64,000 nucleotides of DNA from the NCBI GenBank assembly GCA_047967505.1, contig CM106541.1; one strand, written 5' to 3'. Position 1 is the first letter of the stretch, and each line of letters starts with the position of its first letter. The DNA is from Dipteris shenzhenensis. Lineage: Eukaryota > Polypodiophyta > Polypodiopsida > Gleicheniales. The position numbers and the translations under genes were made by a program. Shown here piece by piece: positions 54,667 through 64,000 of the stretch. A model generated the notes under the pieces. That model made no database searches, was not told the DNA's origin, and was given only the letters and a program-made list of their open reading frames with translations.

Positions 54667-57600
54667 TATTCAGTTGACCTCAACTGAAAAGCTTCCTTGT
54701 AAACATCCAAAAGCTGTGGATGATCGGATAACATGTCTTCGTCCATCCACTTGGCATCTAATGCCGTATAATTCTTGAATTTTACAAGATACCTGTAAAA
54801 TTCCTTACCCTGAGGGCCTTTACGTACAGTATGGTACACAATTTGCTCTGGCTGAAGGACTTCCTCCAGCTCATCCACTTCTGGTGGATCCTCTGATACT
54901 GGTTCTGTAGGCTCTGGTCCTTGAAATTTCTTTAGAAGACTCACATGGAATGCATTGTGAATCCTCCAATGCTCTGGCAATGCTAATCTGTATGCAACCT
55001 CATTTATTCTTTCTGTAACCCTGAAAGGGCCATAGTATCTGGGAGATAACTTTGCATACACTTTCTGTTTGCCTTTAAACTTGCGGAGCCTAGCTTTTTC
55101 AAACTTTAAAAGTACCCAGTCCCCTTCCTTGAGATCTAGCTGTCTCCTATGTTTATCTGCAGCCCTTTTATGTTTCTCTTGAGACCTTTCTATTGCTGTC
55201 CGGACTTGGCTGTAAGCTGTCTGGAGGTCTCTTACAAACTGATCAGCTGCAAATATTTCATCTTTAGTCCTTAATATAGGTGGCAAAATCACCTTCCCAT
55301 ATATGACTTCAAAAGGGGCTTTCCCTGTAGAGCTATGTACTGTATTATTGTAAGCAAACTCTACTAAGGGTAGGTACTTTTCCCAGTCTGAACTCTGGTC
55401 ACCCACGTAGCATTTCAGCATATCCAAAATGGTAGAATTTGCTACTTCACTTTGACCATCTGTCTGGGGATGGAAAGAAGAAGAAAAATTCAGATTCGTC
55501 CCCATGTTATCAAATAAAGCTCTCCAGAATAGACTGGTCATTCTGGGATCTCGATCACTAACAATGGACTTAGGCATACCATGATGTTTAAAGATCTGTG
55601 CCATAAACAACTTAGCCATATGATCTGCCTTTATGGTTTTGCGAACCGGAAGGAAATGAGCTTGCTTGCTGAATCTATCTATGATAGTCCAAATCCCGTC
55701 ATTCCCTGACTTTGATCTTGGCAAATCAAAAATAAAGTCCATTGTAATATTTTCCCATGGTGCCTGAGGCACGGCAAGAGGCATAAGTAGGCCAGGTGCC
55801 TTCTGTCTATCATACTTCATTTTCTGACACGTAAGGCATTCAGTAACAAACTGATGTATATCTTTCCGCATTCCTGGCCAAAAGAAATACCTCTCTAGAG
55901 CTAGAGTTGTTGCTGTAATTCCTCTGTGTCCAGCATAGGGAGGTGCATGGCATTCCTCCAAAATCTTTTTCCTCATCTCCTGGGTGATGCATAGGCAATC
56001 ATCTTTCATTAAATACCCATCTTTCAGGGAATAGTGACTGGTGGATTGCCCTTCTTGCATCTGCTGTAAAATTTCACCAAAATCAGAATCATGAACATAT
56101 TGTTCCCTCATGCCTTCCAGGTCCTGATGATAAGCAATAGTTACATTATTGACCTGGGGTCTTCGGGACAAGGCATCTGCCACTCTGTTCCGAATTCCTG
56201 GAGTATGGACAATCTGAAAATGATACATTGACAGCATGTTTGCCCATTTCATATGCTTCTCTGAAAGCTTGGTCTGAGTCAAAAAGTATTTCAGACTTTG
56301 GTGATCTGTTTTGACAGTAAAATCTGCACCCAAAAGATAATGTTTCCATGTATGGATAGCATGAATTACAGCCAATAACTCTTTCTCATAGATTCCTAAA
56401 TATCTTTCCGCATCCCGAAGTCGTCTGCTTTCATAGGCTACTACATGACCATTCTGATGCAATGCAGCCCCAACACATTCTCCACAAGCATCACAATCCA
56501 CATCAAAAGACTGATACAGATCCGGAACTACCAGAATAGGCTCTGTAGTCAACTTTTCCTTGAGTGTATTGAATGCTTTCTTCTGTGATAATCCCCATGT
56601 GAAAGCTGCATTTTTCTTAGTGAGGTCATGTAATGGAGCTGCGATATCAGCAAAATGTCTGATAAATCTTCTGTAGTAAGAACACAAGCCTAAAAAGCTT
56701 CGAACTTCATGCACAGTTTTCAGCTCTGGCCATTCTTGAATGGCACGGATCTTCGCTGGATCCATTTGTATCCCATTCTTGGATATTATATGCCCCAGAT
56801 AATGGATTTCTTCCAAGAAGAACTCACTTTTCTTGCTGTTTGCATAGAGCTGATGATTTCTCAGCTCTTGAAACACTATAGCAAGATGTTCTCTGTGGTC
56901 TTCATCTGTCTTAGAAAAAACTAAGATATCATCAAAGAAAGTACCAGTAAAATGCCTGTACTTCCGGAAGATGCGATCCATCATTCTGTTAAATGTGGCT
57001 GGAGCATTTGTCAATCCAAAAGGCATCACTAAGTATTCATACAACCCGAATGTTGTGCGGAATGCTGTCTTATGCACATCCTGAGGCTGTATCCTCACTT
57101 GGTGGTAGCCACTCTTTAAGTCTATCCTGCTGAAAACTGAAGCTCCATTTAGCTGATCCAAGACATCATCAATACGCGGAATAGGGAATCTATTCTTGAT
57201 GGTCATTTTGTTCAGTGCGCGATAATCGACGCACATACGGAATGAACCATCTTTCTTCTGTACTAACAGTACAGGGGAACAAAAAGGAGACGAGCTGGGC
57301 TGAATCAAGCCTTTGGACAGCAAGTCCTGTACTTGAGCCATAATCTCCTCTCTCTGAGTCGCACTGACTCTATAAGGGGGTCTGTTTGGTGGCTCACTAC
57401 CAGGCATTAACTCTATCTGATGATCTTCTGGTCTCTCTGGGGGTAACTCCCCTGGTAAAACATCAGAAAAGCAATCTTTAAAGTTTACCAAAAACTGAAA
57501 CCTATCTTTGTCTGCATCATCCATTTCAGCATGCATATCATTCGCTTTTTCTTTTACAAAAACCATGTACGCAGAAATTGCAGACTTTATTGCTTTACCG

Positions 57601-59330
57601 CATGAAACATCAGATACAATGGGGATAGTGTCCCCTTTATTCCTGGCAATTACACGCTGATTTTTCCCCCTATGTACAAATTCCAGCACTCTTTCAGGAA
57701 GAGTCAACTTCACTGCCTTGCGGTGAAACCAAGGCATCCCCAAAACTACATCATAATGTTTCAGTGGAGAAATGAAGAAGTCTTCCTGATCCACATAACT
57801 TTGAATATGAAGACGGAGCTTCCCTATCAAGGGAGTAACTGGCACAGGATTCCCACAAAACATTTGATCGGCATCCAAAGCCCTGCCTAGCTCTTCCGTC
57901 TTTATTCCCAGCCTCAGGGCTAGATCCTCTGATATGAAATTATCAGTAGCCCCTGGATCAAATAAAATCAGCGCTTGCTGGTCTCTAACTTTGCCCCATG
58001 ATAGCAGCAATTCTCGTTCTTCTGGGTTCAAAGCATGACCCAGTATATCAGGAATACCCCCCGCCATTGGCTTTTGCGGTCCTCGTGGCTTCTCTGCCTC
58101 TTTTCCCTTCGATGATGAAGGCTTTTCTGGGCACTGGGCAGCCACATGCCCCTCTTTACCGCACCTGAAGCATTTCCCATCTCTACGGAATTCTGCTATC
58201 TGTTCAGGGGTAAAAGTAGATTTGCCTTTATAGGTCTTTGAGAACTGAGTACCCCTCGGCTTCTGAGACTGAAACCCTTTCTTTTCAGCCTTAGGGGACT
58301 CTTTCTTTTCTGATTTTTGAAAATCAGATTTCTTTTTATCAGCACGTCCTGCATGCAAGGATGGCACTGTAGATGGATCTTGTAGCGGCACAAGACTCAC
58401 TACTGAGGCCGAATGCATAAGATCTTGAATATTCTTTGCCCCCAAAGCATTCACTACTGCCTGAATTCTTGGAGTGAGACCTGCTCTGTACTTCCTCATC
58501 TGGGTACCTTTGGAGATCTTTTTGAACGGTGCAACCTGCAAATAAGCATCCCAGAACTTTTGGTTGTACCCATCCACTGTATCTCCTGCATCCATGTGCA
58601 AGCTGTCCTAGTCTTGAAGAACATGGTCTCTGAACTGTTTAGGCATGAACTGCTGGTAGAAGGCTTTCTTGAAGCCCTTCCACTTTCTTGGGGCTGACCC
58701 ATCTGTAGTCAGTGCACTCCACCATGCACTAGCCGTTGCTGTTAAGTGTAAGCTGACCATTCTTAATTTGGAGGATTCTGAAAATTTCTCTGTACCAAAT
58801 GCAGCATCAAACTGTCTGATAAACTGCAATGCTTTGTCTGTATGACCATACTGTCCATTGTAGGTCATAAACTTGACAGATTTTCCTCCCTCTTTAAATT
58901 CCTTGGTCGCTTTGGAAGACTTTCTCTTCCCAGACTTCTCGTGTTTCCTTCTTTTCCTGGATGATTTATCTGATAAGGAAGAAGAAGACACAGAAGTCGA
59001 ACTCGAGGTAGACGGTGATGGACTAGGAGATCGGTGACGATGCCTCGATCTCTTTTTACTATGGGACCGTCTCCTATGAGATCTACGAGATCTCTCTCTC
59101 TCAGACTGTACACGGGAGTGTGCCTCTGGCATTGGCACGTCATATACTGGATCAGGCATAGCCTCTGCTGGAAACAAATGCTGAGCCCTGGGATCCCTTT
59201 TAAGATTTTCCAGCTCTTGTATACGAGTGCGTACCATTTGTTCAAATTCTTGTTGAGTTTGTGGCACATTCCTCTGTCTTGGATGCACATCCCTATCTTG
59301 AGAATCCCACTGGATAGGTGATTGATCCAT
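54666..59330 (-). CDS. Gypsy Gag-Pol polyprotein with one in-frame TAG
   Basis: One frame of about 1554 codons runs from ATG at 59330 to TAG at 54666-54668, broken only by TAG at 58608-58610 within Gag. Order: Gln-rich start, Arg/Ser-rich tract (about residues 73-140), Gag core, CCHC knuckle (CFRCGKEGHVAAQC, about 58130-58172), aspartic protease (LFDPGAT, with Pro in the variable position), RT (LPFGLTNAP-like block and FFDDILVFS near 56930), RNase H (DVDCDACGECVGAAL), integrase HHCC finger (YAGHRG, CLTCQKMKYDR) and full D-D-E core, and a C-terminal chromodomain-like stretch (YLVKFKNYTALDAKWMDED). Gag and Pol are fused without a frameshift. Confidence 0.93.
58608..58610 (-). other. Single amber codon inside Gag
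   Basis: TAG in the context CAAGAC-TAG-GACAGC. It lies in the Gag core and not at a Gag/Pol boundary, so it is more probably a mutation (from CAG or TGG) than a programmed readthrough site. Confidence 0.85.
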
Positions 59331-60601
59331 ATTCTGAGATCTGCAGATTTCTCACACAGTGCGGGTAACTGATGCACACTACCTTTGCTTTTCCAACAGA
59401 AAAGGTACCTCAACAAGAGGTGTTTTGCATTCACAATCTATGCCAGTACTGGCTGTCAGTTCAAGGCATGTACCCACACAGTTGCCAAAGCATCATCAAC
59501 TATGTTGCCCTGTTTTGGCTGCTACAGATGGCTTCAAAAGGCATCTGTTTTTCCCTCTTTTTACTGCTCAAAGGCATGCATTCTCCTTTTTCTGCAAATC
59601 TCTGTTTTCTCTGCTTTTCTCTGGTTTTCTGCTACTTTTCTGACAGTAAAAACCTGACAGGCAGGAGAAAATTGATAGCCAAAACTGTCTCTGCAACTGT
59701 CTCTTTTTTTTTTTTTTTTTTTTTTTTGTGAAAACAGTAACCAGATGGAATGACTGTTAGTTAGTCTAACCAGACTAACTGGTTCTGGTTACACCAACCA
59801 AACTGATCTGGTTAGGCCAGATTAACTGGACCAGAGTTGAACTGACTGGACACTGGTTCAACTAACCAGAGTTAACTGACTGCAGTTGACTTAACCAGGG
59901 TTTCACTAACCACAGGTCAACCAACCAGGGTTTAACTGTACCAGGGTTAACTTAACCACTGGTCTGCCAGGCTGGCTGCCACGTCAGCATCTTGCAAGAC
60001 CTCTGCCACGTGTCCTGCACCACATGTCCTGCGCCACGTCAGCTCTGAGCTGGAGGCCACGTGTACTGCCACGTCATCACCTTGCATATGCTGCCACGTC
60101 AGCACCCTCGCGTGTCTGCCACGTGTCTGCCTAGGTGGCACCCTGGCCACATCAGCACAGCCAAAGGTTTCAAATCTTGGCTATGCAGGAGTGATCGCGC
60201 GTCGCGCCTGCATCCTGATGGCTTTTACAGCACCTACGCCCGTGCAGGGAATTCGACGAAAGAACACCTTCACCCTGTCGCTCCCGTCTGTCCGACTGGC
60301 TTTTTTATTAATGATTTTAATATAGGCATTCCGTCGGTCGTCCGTAAGCGTACAAGTATTGTGCGGCGATCTTCTATGAGCATCTTTGGAAGGCAATACA
60401 AATTGCATATGAATTCTTTCATATTCCCGAAAGAACACGACATCTCTTGCTTCTTGCCTAACTAAGCATCGATGACGACTTTCCCGCCATATGCTCTCCG
60501 TCAGGCGTATCCTTACTTCGTCGCGTTGCAGATTCCAAGCCTCCCAACTAGCTCCTCTCCTTTGCTAGAATCGTCACAGCCTTAAGAGGCTGTGAGCCTA
60601 C
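59331..60601 (-). other. Leader of the chromodomain Gypsy
   Basis: About 1.3 kb of untranslated leader between primer site and Gag. It contains a poly(T) run (plus strand, about 59706-59728), an AACCAG/GTTAAC-rich stretch (59750-59960) and an ACGT-motif array (59979-60155). No gene is encoded. Confidence 0.75.
59979..60155. promoter_or_regulatory. Array of CCACGT motifs (G-box/bZIP type)
   Basis: Nine related sites in about 180 bp: four CCACGTCA (59981, 60035, 60069, 60093 approx.), three CCACGTGT (60006, 60057, 60119 approx.) and two decayed forms (CCACATGT, CCACATCA). CACGTG is the plant G-box and ACGTCA the bZIP/TGA core. Confidence 0.65.
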
Positions 60602-60613
60602 GCTCTGATACCA
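60602..60613 (-). promoter_or_regulatory. Primer binding site, tRNA-iMet
   Basis: TGGTATCAGAGC on the minus strand, one base from the end of the 5' LTR. Confidence 0.95.
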
Positions 60614-60614
60614 A

Positions 60615-61540
60615 TACAACCGGAACTGGATTTAAACTGTGAAGCCAAGCTCTAAAACTGAATTTAAAACTGTCCACAGCTCTCCCTTCTCCAAAACTCT
60701 CTCTCTCTCTGGACAAACACTAGGGCCCAGGACAAATTGTCGGGCTGGACCCCCCCGAAGGTCTTTATTACTTTTAGAAAAACTGTTACAAAAGTTCAGC
60801 TTCAAGCTGTCTCGTAAGTCTCTCCCTCTCATACGTGAAAAGAAATCCTTCTTTACAAGGGCTTCAAACCCCATTCAAATTGGCAACATGCCACTTGTCT
60901 ACAATCTAGACTAACTCTTATTACAAGCCACATAGGGCCATTCTGGAGTCTTCCAGGCTCTCGGTCACACGAACCGCTTCCTAGGTGCTTGTCAGGCTCC
61001 CATTTCGCTTAGGAAAAATAATCCTTCCAGTACCTGCAACAATTAATTAAAGCGCACCACCATGGTACCCATTAATTGTTAGCGCTTTGCATGCAAAATA
61101 ACACACTGTGGACTAATCCTAGTCACGGTGGGCGTCCCCACTGAACACATGTGCACATCTAAACAAATATATATATAAATAAATATATATATATATATTT
61201 TCTCTGGTTGACCGAGGTCAACACTCTTGATTATAATTAAAGAGCTTCGACCAAAGGTCGAGGCGCTTTAATTATAGCCAAGTCTCTCCAACCGGAGTTG
61301 GCACATCTTGGTTAACCGGGGTTAACCCTCTTGGCGCATGCCAAGTCTTGTTGACCAAAGTCAACATTCTCTGACCGTAGTCAGGTTTACTTGACTGGAG
61401 TCAAGTATCTTTGACCGTAGTCAATCCTTTGACCATTAAAATAACTCTTTGACCGTAATTAACACATATAACATTCTTTAATTAAGATCAAATAAATGGT
61501 CAACTGTACTTTGACTTAGGATATTTACATTGTGGTGACA
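60615..61540 (-). repeat. 5' LTR of the chromodomain Gypsy
   Basis: 926 bp, the same length as 53728-54653 and apparently identical in sequence. Contains the dyad array at 61206-61424. Confidence 0.96.
61206..61424. promoter_or_regulatory. Dyad array, 5' LTR copy
   Basis: Same array as 54319-54537. It lies in the upstream half of the 5' LTR in element orientation, where promoter or enhancer sequence (U3) is expected. Confidence 0.6.
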
Positions 61541-61545
61541 CTGGC
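61541..61545. repeat. Target-site duplication (right)
   Basis: CTGGC, identical to 53723-53727. Confidence 0.95.
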
Positions 61546-62413
61546 CGACCAGCTGGCAGGCCCACCGACCAGCTGGCCGACCAGCTAGGTCTGGCCTATA
61601 AGAGGCCTTTGCCCTCACTCTTCCTACTACTCTTCCTGGACAGGACACGACCTGCAGCTGATCCTCATCTCCTCCATCTTTTGCTGCAGGCCTGCCTGCT
61701 CCATCTACCTCTCCTCTGCTGTCTCCCTCTCCTGCCTCTCCTTCCTGCCTCCTGGCTGCTCCATCCTCTCCTCCAGATCTGTCACAACTTCTGCTCCTCT
61801 GCTCAGATCTGCTCCTCTTCTCCAGATCAGATCCTTCTACTCCAGATCTGTCCCATCCTGCTCCAGATCTGTCCCCTTCTGCTCCTCTTCTCCAGATCAG
61901 ATCCTTCTACTCCAGATCTGTCCCATCCTGCTCCAGATCTGTCTCCTTCTGCTCCTCTTCTCCAGATCAGCTCCTTCTGCTCCAGATCTGTCCCATCCTA
62001 CTCCAGATCTGTCCCCTTCTGCTCCTCTGCTATAGATCAGCTCCTTCTGCCCCAGATCAGCTCCTTTTCTTCATCATATTGCTATTCCAGATAGCCTGAA
62101 GGTTCCTTCCTCAGAGCATGCTGGTTTCAGCCATCTCCAAGGGCAGCTTCAGCTCCCATCATCCTCGTCATCATTGAGCTACACAGAGGACTGCGTGACG
62201 CTCCCTCTGCTGCTATCTTTTCTACTGTCTCTCTACAGATTCACCTCAGCCACGGTCCTTCAGACACGATGGCTTGAGGTTCTTGTATTCAGTTTTTCAT
62301 ATTATCGACAGGCACTATGTTTTCTGAGTTCCGTTCTTCAGTTGTATTTGAGTATTGTCTATTTTCTGATCGCTCCACTGCAAACCCTATGGTTTCTCTA
62401 TCGTTTCTCTATA
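61541..62413 (+). repeat. 5' LTR of the non-coding element, right piece
   Basis: Continues the LTR after the Gypsy insert. It has a TATA-like CTATAAGAGG at about 61599, then about 20 CCAGATC words arranged in irregular 20-60-bp repeats (61790-62060). The long frame across it (Leu/Ser/Cys-rich) is a repeat artefact. It ends before the primer site at 62414. Confidence 0.9.
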
Positions 62414-62426
62414 TGGTATCAGAGCC
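62414..62426 (+). promoter_or_regulatory. Primer binding site, tRNA-iMet
   Basis: TGGTATCAGAGCC. It is followed by a threefold repeat of AGAGCCATGGTGAT (62421-62465). Confidence 0.93.
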
Positions 62427-62465
62427 ATGGTGATGAGAGCCATGGTGATCAGAGCCATGGTGATC
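62421..62465 (+). repeat. Three tandem 15-bp units overlapping the primer site
   Basis: AGAGCCATGGTGATG/C occurs three times head to tail. The first copy shares its start with the primer site. Confidence 0.85.
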
Positions 62466-63238
62466 TAAAGACCCCAGATCTCAGGTGATCTAAAGATCCT
62501 GCTTCTTCATGGAGGCCATAGGTACAGGGAGCATCACTCCTATGAACATATCAGTTTCCTCTTCATTCCGCTGCGCACTAAGGGAGAGACCTCCATCTTC
62601 TACTCCCATCCCTCCCTCCCTTTCAGAACTCCATCTTCTACTGCCATCCCTCCCTTCCTTTCTTACCTCCATCTTCTACTACCATCCCTCCCTCCTTTTC
62701 TAGGTTTCTGGCTTGACACTCCCCATTCCTTCGAAAGAGGGGGTCATGACACTTCACCTCTACCTCCATCGGCATCGACTTCCAGGATCTACAAGTTCTC
62801 CCTAGGAGGGACCCTTTCTGTTCACATGTGTCTAGATGACTGTTGTTTCGAATATTCTACCTGCATGGAGGCGGGAATAGACTCCTCTCTCCCGAGGTCC
62901 AAGATCGGACACACACTGGCTCACTGTTCAGCTCCGATCTCTTTGGATTATCAGTACTGCTACGACAAATTTGTTCCTTCCCTTTGCACTTTCCTCCACC
63001 TTTTCGGCGGTGAGAGGGGGTGGCTTATTCTCTCAAGCTTCACAGTGTTCTTATTTCTATCTGGTATCATACGTGTAACTACGACACTTGAGGAAGTGAA
63101 CAATTCCCTTGCAAGGGCACTCCTCTTGTGATCTTCTATTGGGTATTTCACAGGAATAGCCAGCACCACCATCGACATACCTACACGAAGCTCCAAGCAC
63201 ACAATGTTTGCCCCTCAAAATTGGCAATTGAGAGGGGG
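62427..63238 (+). other. Internal region of the non-coding LTR element
   Basis: About 810 bp with no Gag or Pol motif in any frame. It includes about three 45-bp CT-rich repeats (CTCCATCTTCTACT, CCATCCCTCCCT; 62589-62700). A 101-codon frame at 62826-63131 is unrecognised and probably not coding. The purine tract GAGAGGGGG closes it at 63230-63238. Confidence 0.7.
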
Positions 63239-64000
63239 TATTAAGCAACTAAGCAATTCCCACTTTACGGGGCAATCAAATGGCTTACAGGCCAGCCAAA
63301 AGGCCAGCTCTCTCAGCCAAACAAATGGCCTGCAAGTCCAGCTGGTCTGGCCGACCAGATCTGGCCGACCAGTTGGCCGACCAGCTGGCAGGCCCACCGA
63401 CCAACTAGCAGGCCCAACCGACCAGCTGGCCGACCAGCTGGCAGGCCCACCGACCAGCTGGCCGACCAGCTAGGTCTGGCCTATAAGAGGCCTTTGCCCT
63501 CACTCTTCCTACTACTCTTCCTGGACAGGACAGGACCTGCAGCTGATCCTCATCTCCTCCATCTTTTGCTGCAGGCCCGCCTGCTCCATCTACCTCTCCT
63601 CTGCTGTCTCCCTCTCCTGCCTCTCCTTCCTGCCTCCTGGCTGCTCCATCCTCTCCTCCAGATCTGTCACAACTTCTGCTCCTCTGCTCAGATCTGCTCC
63701 TCTTCTCCAGATCAGATCCATCCTGCTCCAGATCTGTCCCATCCTGCTCCAGATCTGTCCCCTTCTGCTCCTCTTCTCCAGATCAGATCCTTCTACTCCA
63801 GATCTGTCCCATCCTGCTCCAGATCTGTCTCCTTCTGCTCCTCTTCTCCAGATCAGCTCCTTCTGCTCCAGATCTTGCTCCAGATCTGTCCCATCCTACT
63901 CCAGATCTGTCCCCTTCTGCTCCTCTGCTATAGATCAGCTCCTTCTGCCCCAGATCAGCTCCTTTTCTTCATCATATTGCTATTCCAGATAGCCTGAAGG
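63239..64000 (+). repeat. 3' LTR of the non-coding element, cut by window end
   Basis: First 762 bp of the LTR, uninterrupted. It differs from the 5' copy by scattered substitutions and by repeat-number changes in the palindromic block (63340-63460) and in the CCAGATC block (63700-63900). Confidence 0.93.

Larger units (their letters stand above)
53728..61540 (-). mobile_element. Chromodomain Ty3/Gypsy retrotransposon, nearly intact
   Basis: A 7813-bp insert has two 926-bp LTRs with no difference noticed, and a perfect CTGGC target duplication. On the minus strand it has 5' LTR, tRNA-iMet primer site, a leader of about 1.3 kb, one Gag-Pol frame with a single amber stop, purine tract and 3' LTR. 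All catalytic motifs are present. LTR ends are TG...TA, not TG...CA. It is the youngest insertion in the stack. Confidence 0.97.
53548..64000 (+). mobile_element. Non-coding LTR retrotransposon (LARD-like), runs off window
   Basis: Two copies of one long repeat start identically at 53548 and 63239 (TATTAAGCAACTAAG). The first, about 1048 bp without its insertion, ends at a tRNA-iMet primer site (62414). The internal region (62414-63238) is only 825 bp and codes for nothing I recognise. It ends in the purine tract GAGAGGGGG just before the second LTR. The element therefore has all cis signals for reverse transcription but no proteins. A 7.8-kb Gypsy is inserted in the first LTR. The termini (TA at the start) are non-canonical. 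Confidence 0.88.

Noticed and set aside
61609-62094. 161-codon Leu/Ser/Cys-rich frame (and its copy at 63494-63997)
   Set aside because: It lies entirely in an LTR and consists of CCAGATC repeats; length differs between the copies because of repeat changes, so it is not a protein gene.
62826-63131. 101-codon frame in the non-coding element
   Set aside because: No motif, composition unremarkable, overlapped by an antisense frame; kept only as part of the internal region.
1-64000. tRNA, rRNA, CRISPR or bacterial-type operon
   Set aside because: No cloverleaf, rRNA segment or spaced repeat array was recognised; primer sites are only 12-13 nt complements of tRNA-iMet.

Overview
The window is nuclear DNA of a land plant with a large, transposon-dominated genome. 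One long PPR gene of the plant organelle-RNA type, Ty1/Copia, Ty3/Gypsy, LINE and Helitron remnants, TATA-type promoters and many microsatellites all point that way. The PPR's near-identical PLS triplets and the large low-gene spacers suggest a seed-free plant such as a fern, but that is a guess. There is no bacterial-style operon, CRISPR array or rRNA.

Left part (1-20.3 kb). A complete Ty1/Copia element lies at 2380-8022 on the minus strand, with two 146-bp LTRs that look identical and an imperfect 5-bp target duplication. It carries a 1047-codon frame whose protease, integrase and RT regions have lost key residues, and a 2-kb leader holding an antisense fragment of a P-type Ca2+-ATPase gene. 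A second Copia copy (about 11154-15437, minus) keeps its pol frame but is cut by eight in-frame stops, each one C-to-T step from a glutamine codon. It abuts a fragment of another Copia at 15437. The rest is AT-rich spacer with satellites and short tandem duplications.

Middle (20.3-34 kb). The one convincing host gene is an intact PLS-type PPR protein at 20.4-23.4 kb on the plus strand. It has a TATA box, a possible transit-peptide exon and five tandem 303-bp repeat units. Next come a 3'-truncated LINE (25.4-29.9 kb, minus) that begins in a very G-rich block and a decayed Helitron Rep/helicase (29.96-33.35 kb, minus).

Right-middle (34-48.7 kb). Here lie broken Copia (35-37.5 kb plus; 41.0-42.0 kb minus) and Gypsy (38-39.3 kb minus) pieces, long spacers without genes, and a notable 39-nt-arm hairpin at 46.3 kb.

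Right end (48.7-64 kb) is a stack of nested elements. A Copia 5' part (48.9-50.4 kb) is followed by an internally deleted Gypsy (50.4-53.5 kb). That Gypsy is interrupted by a non-coding LTR element (from 53548 to beyond the window), whose 5' LTR was in turn split by a nearly intact chromodomain Gypsy (53728-61540). The latter has two 926-bp LTRs, a perfect 5-bp target duplication, one amber stop in gag, an SR-rich Gag and two arrays of transcription-factor-like sites. The second LTR of the host element, at 63239 onward, preserves the uninterrupted insertion site and so proves the nesting.
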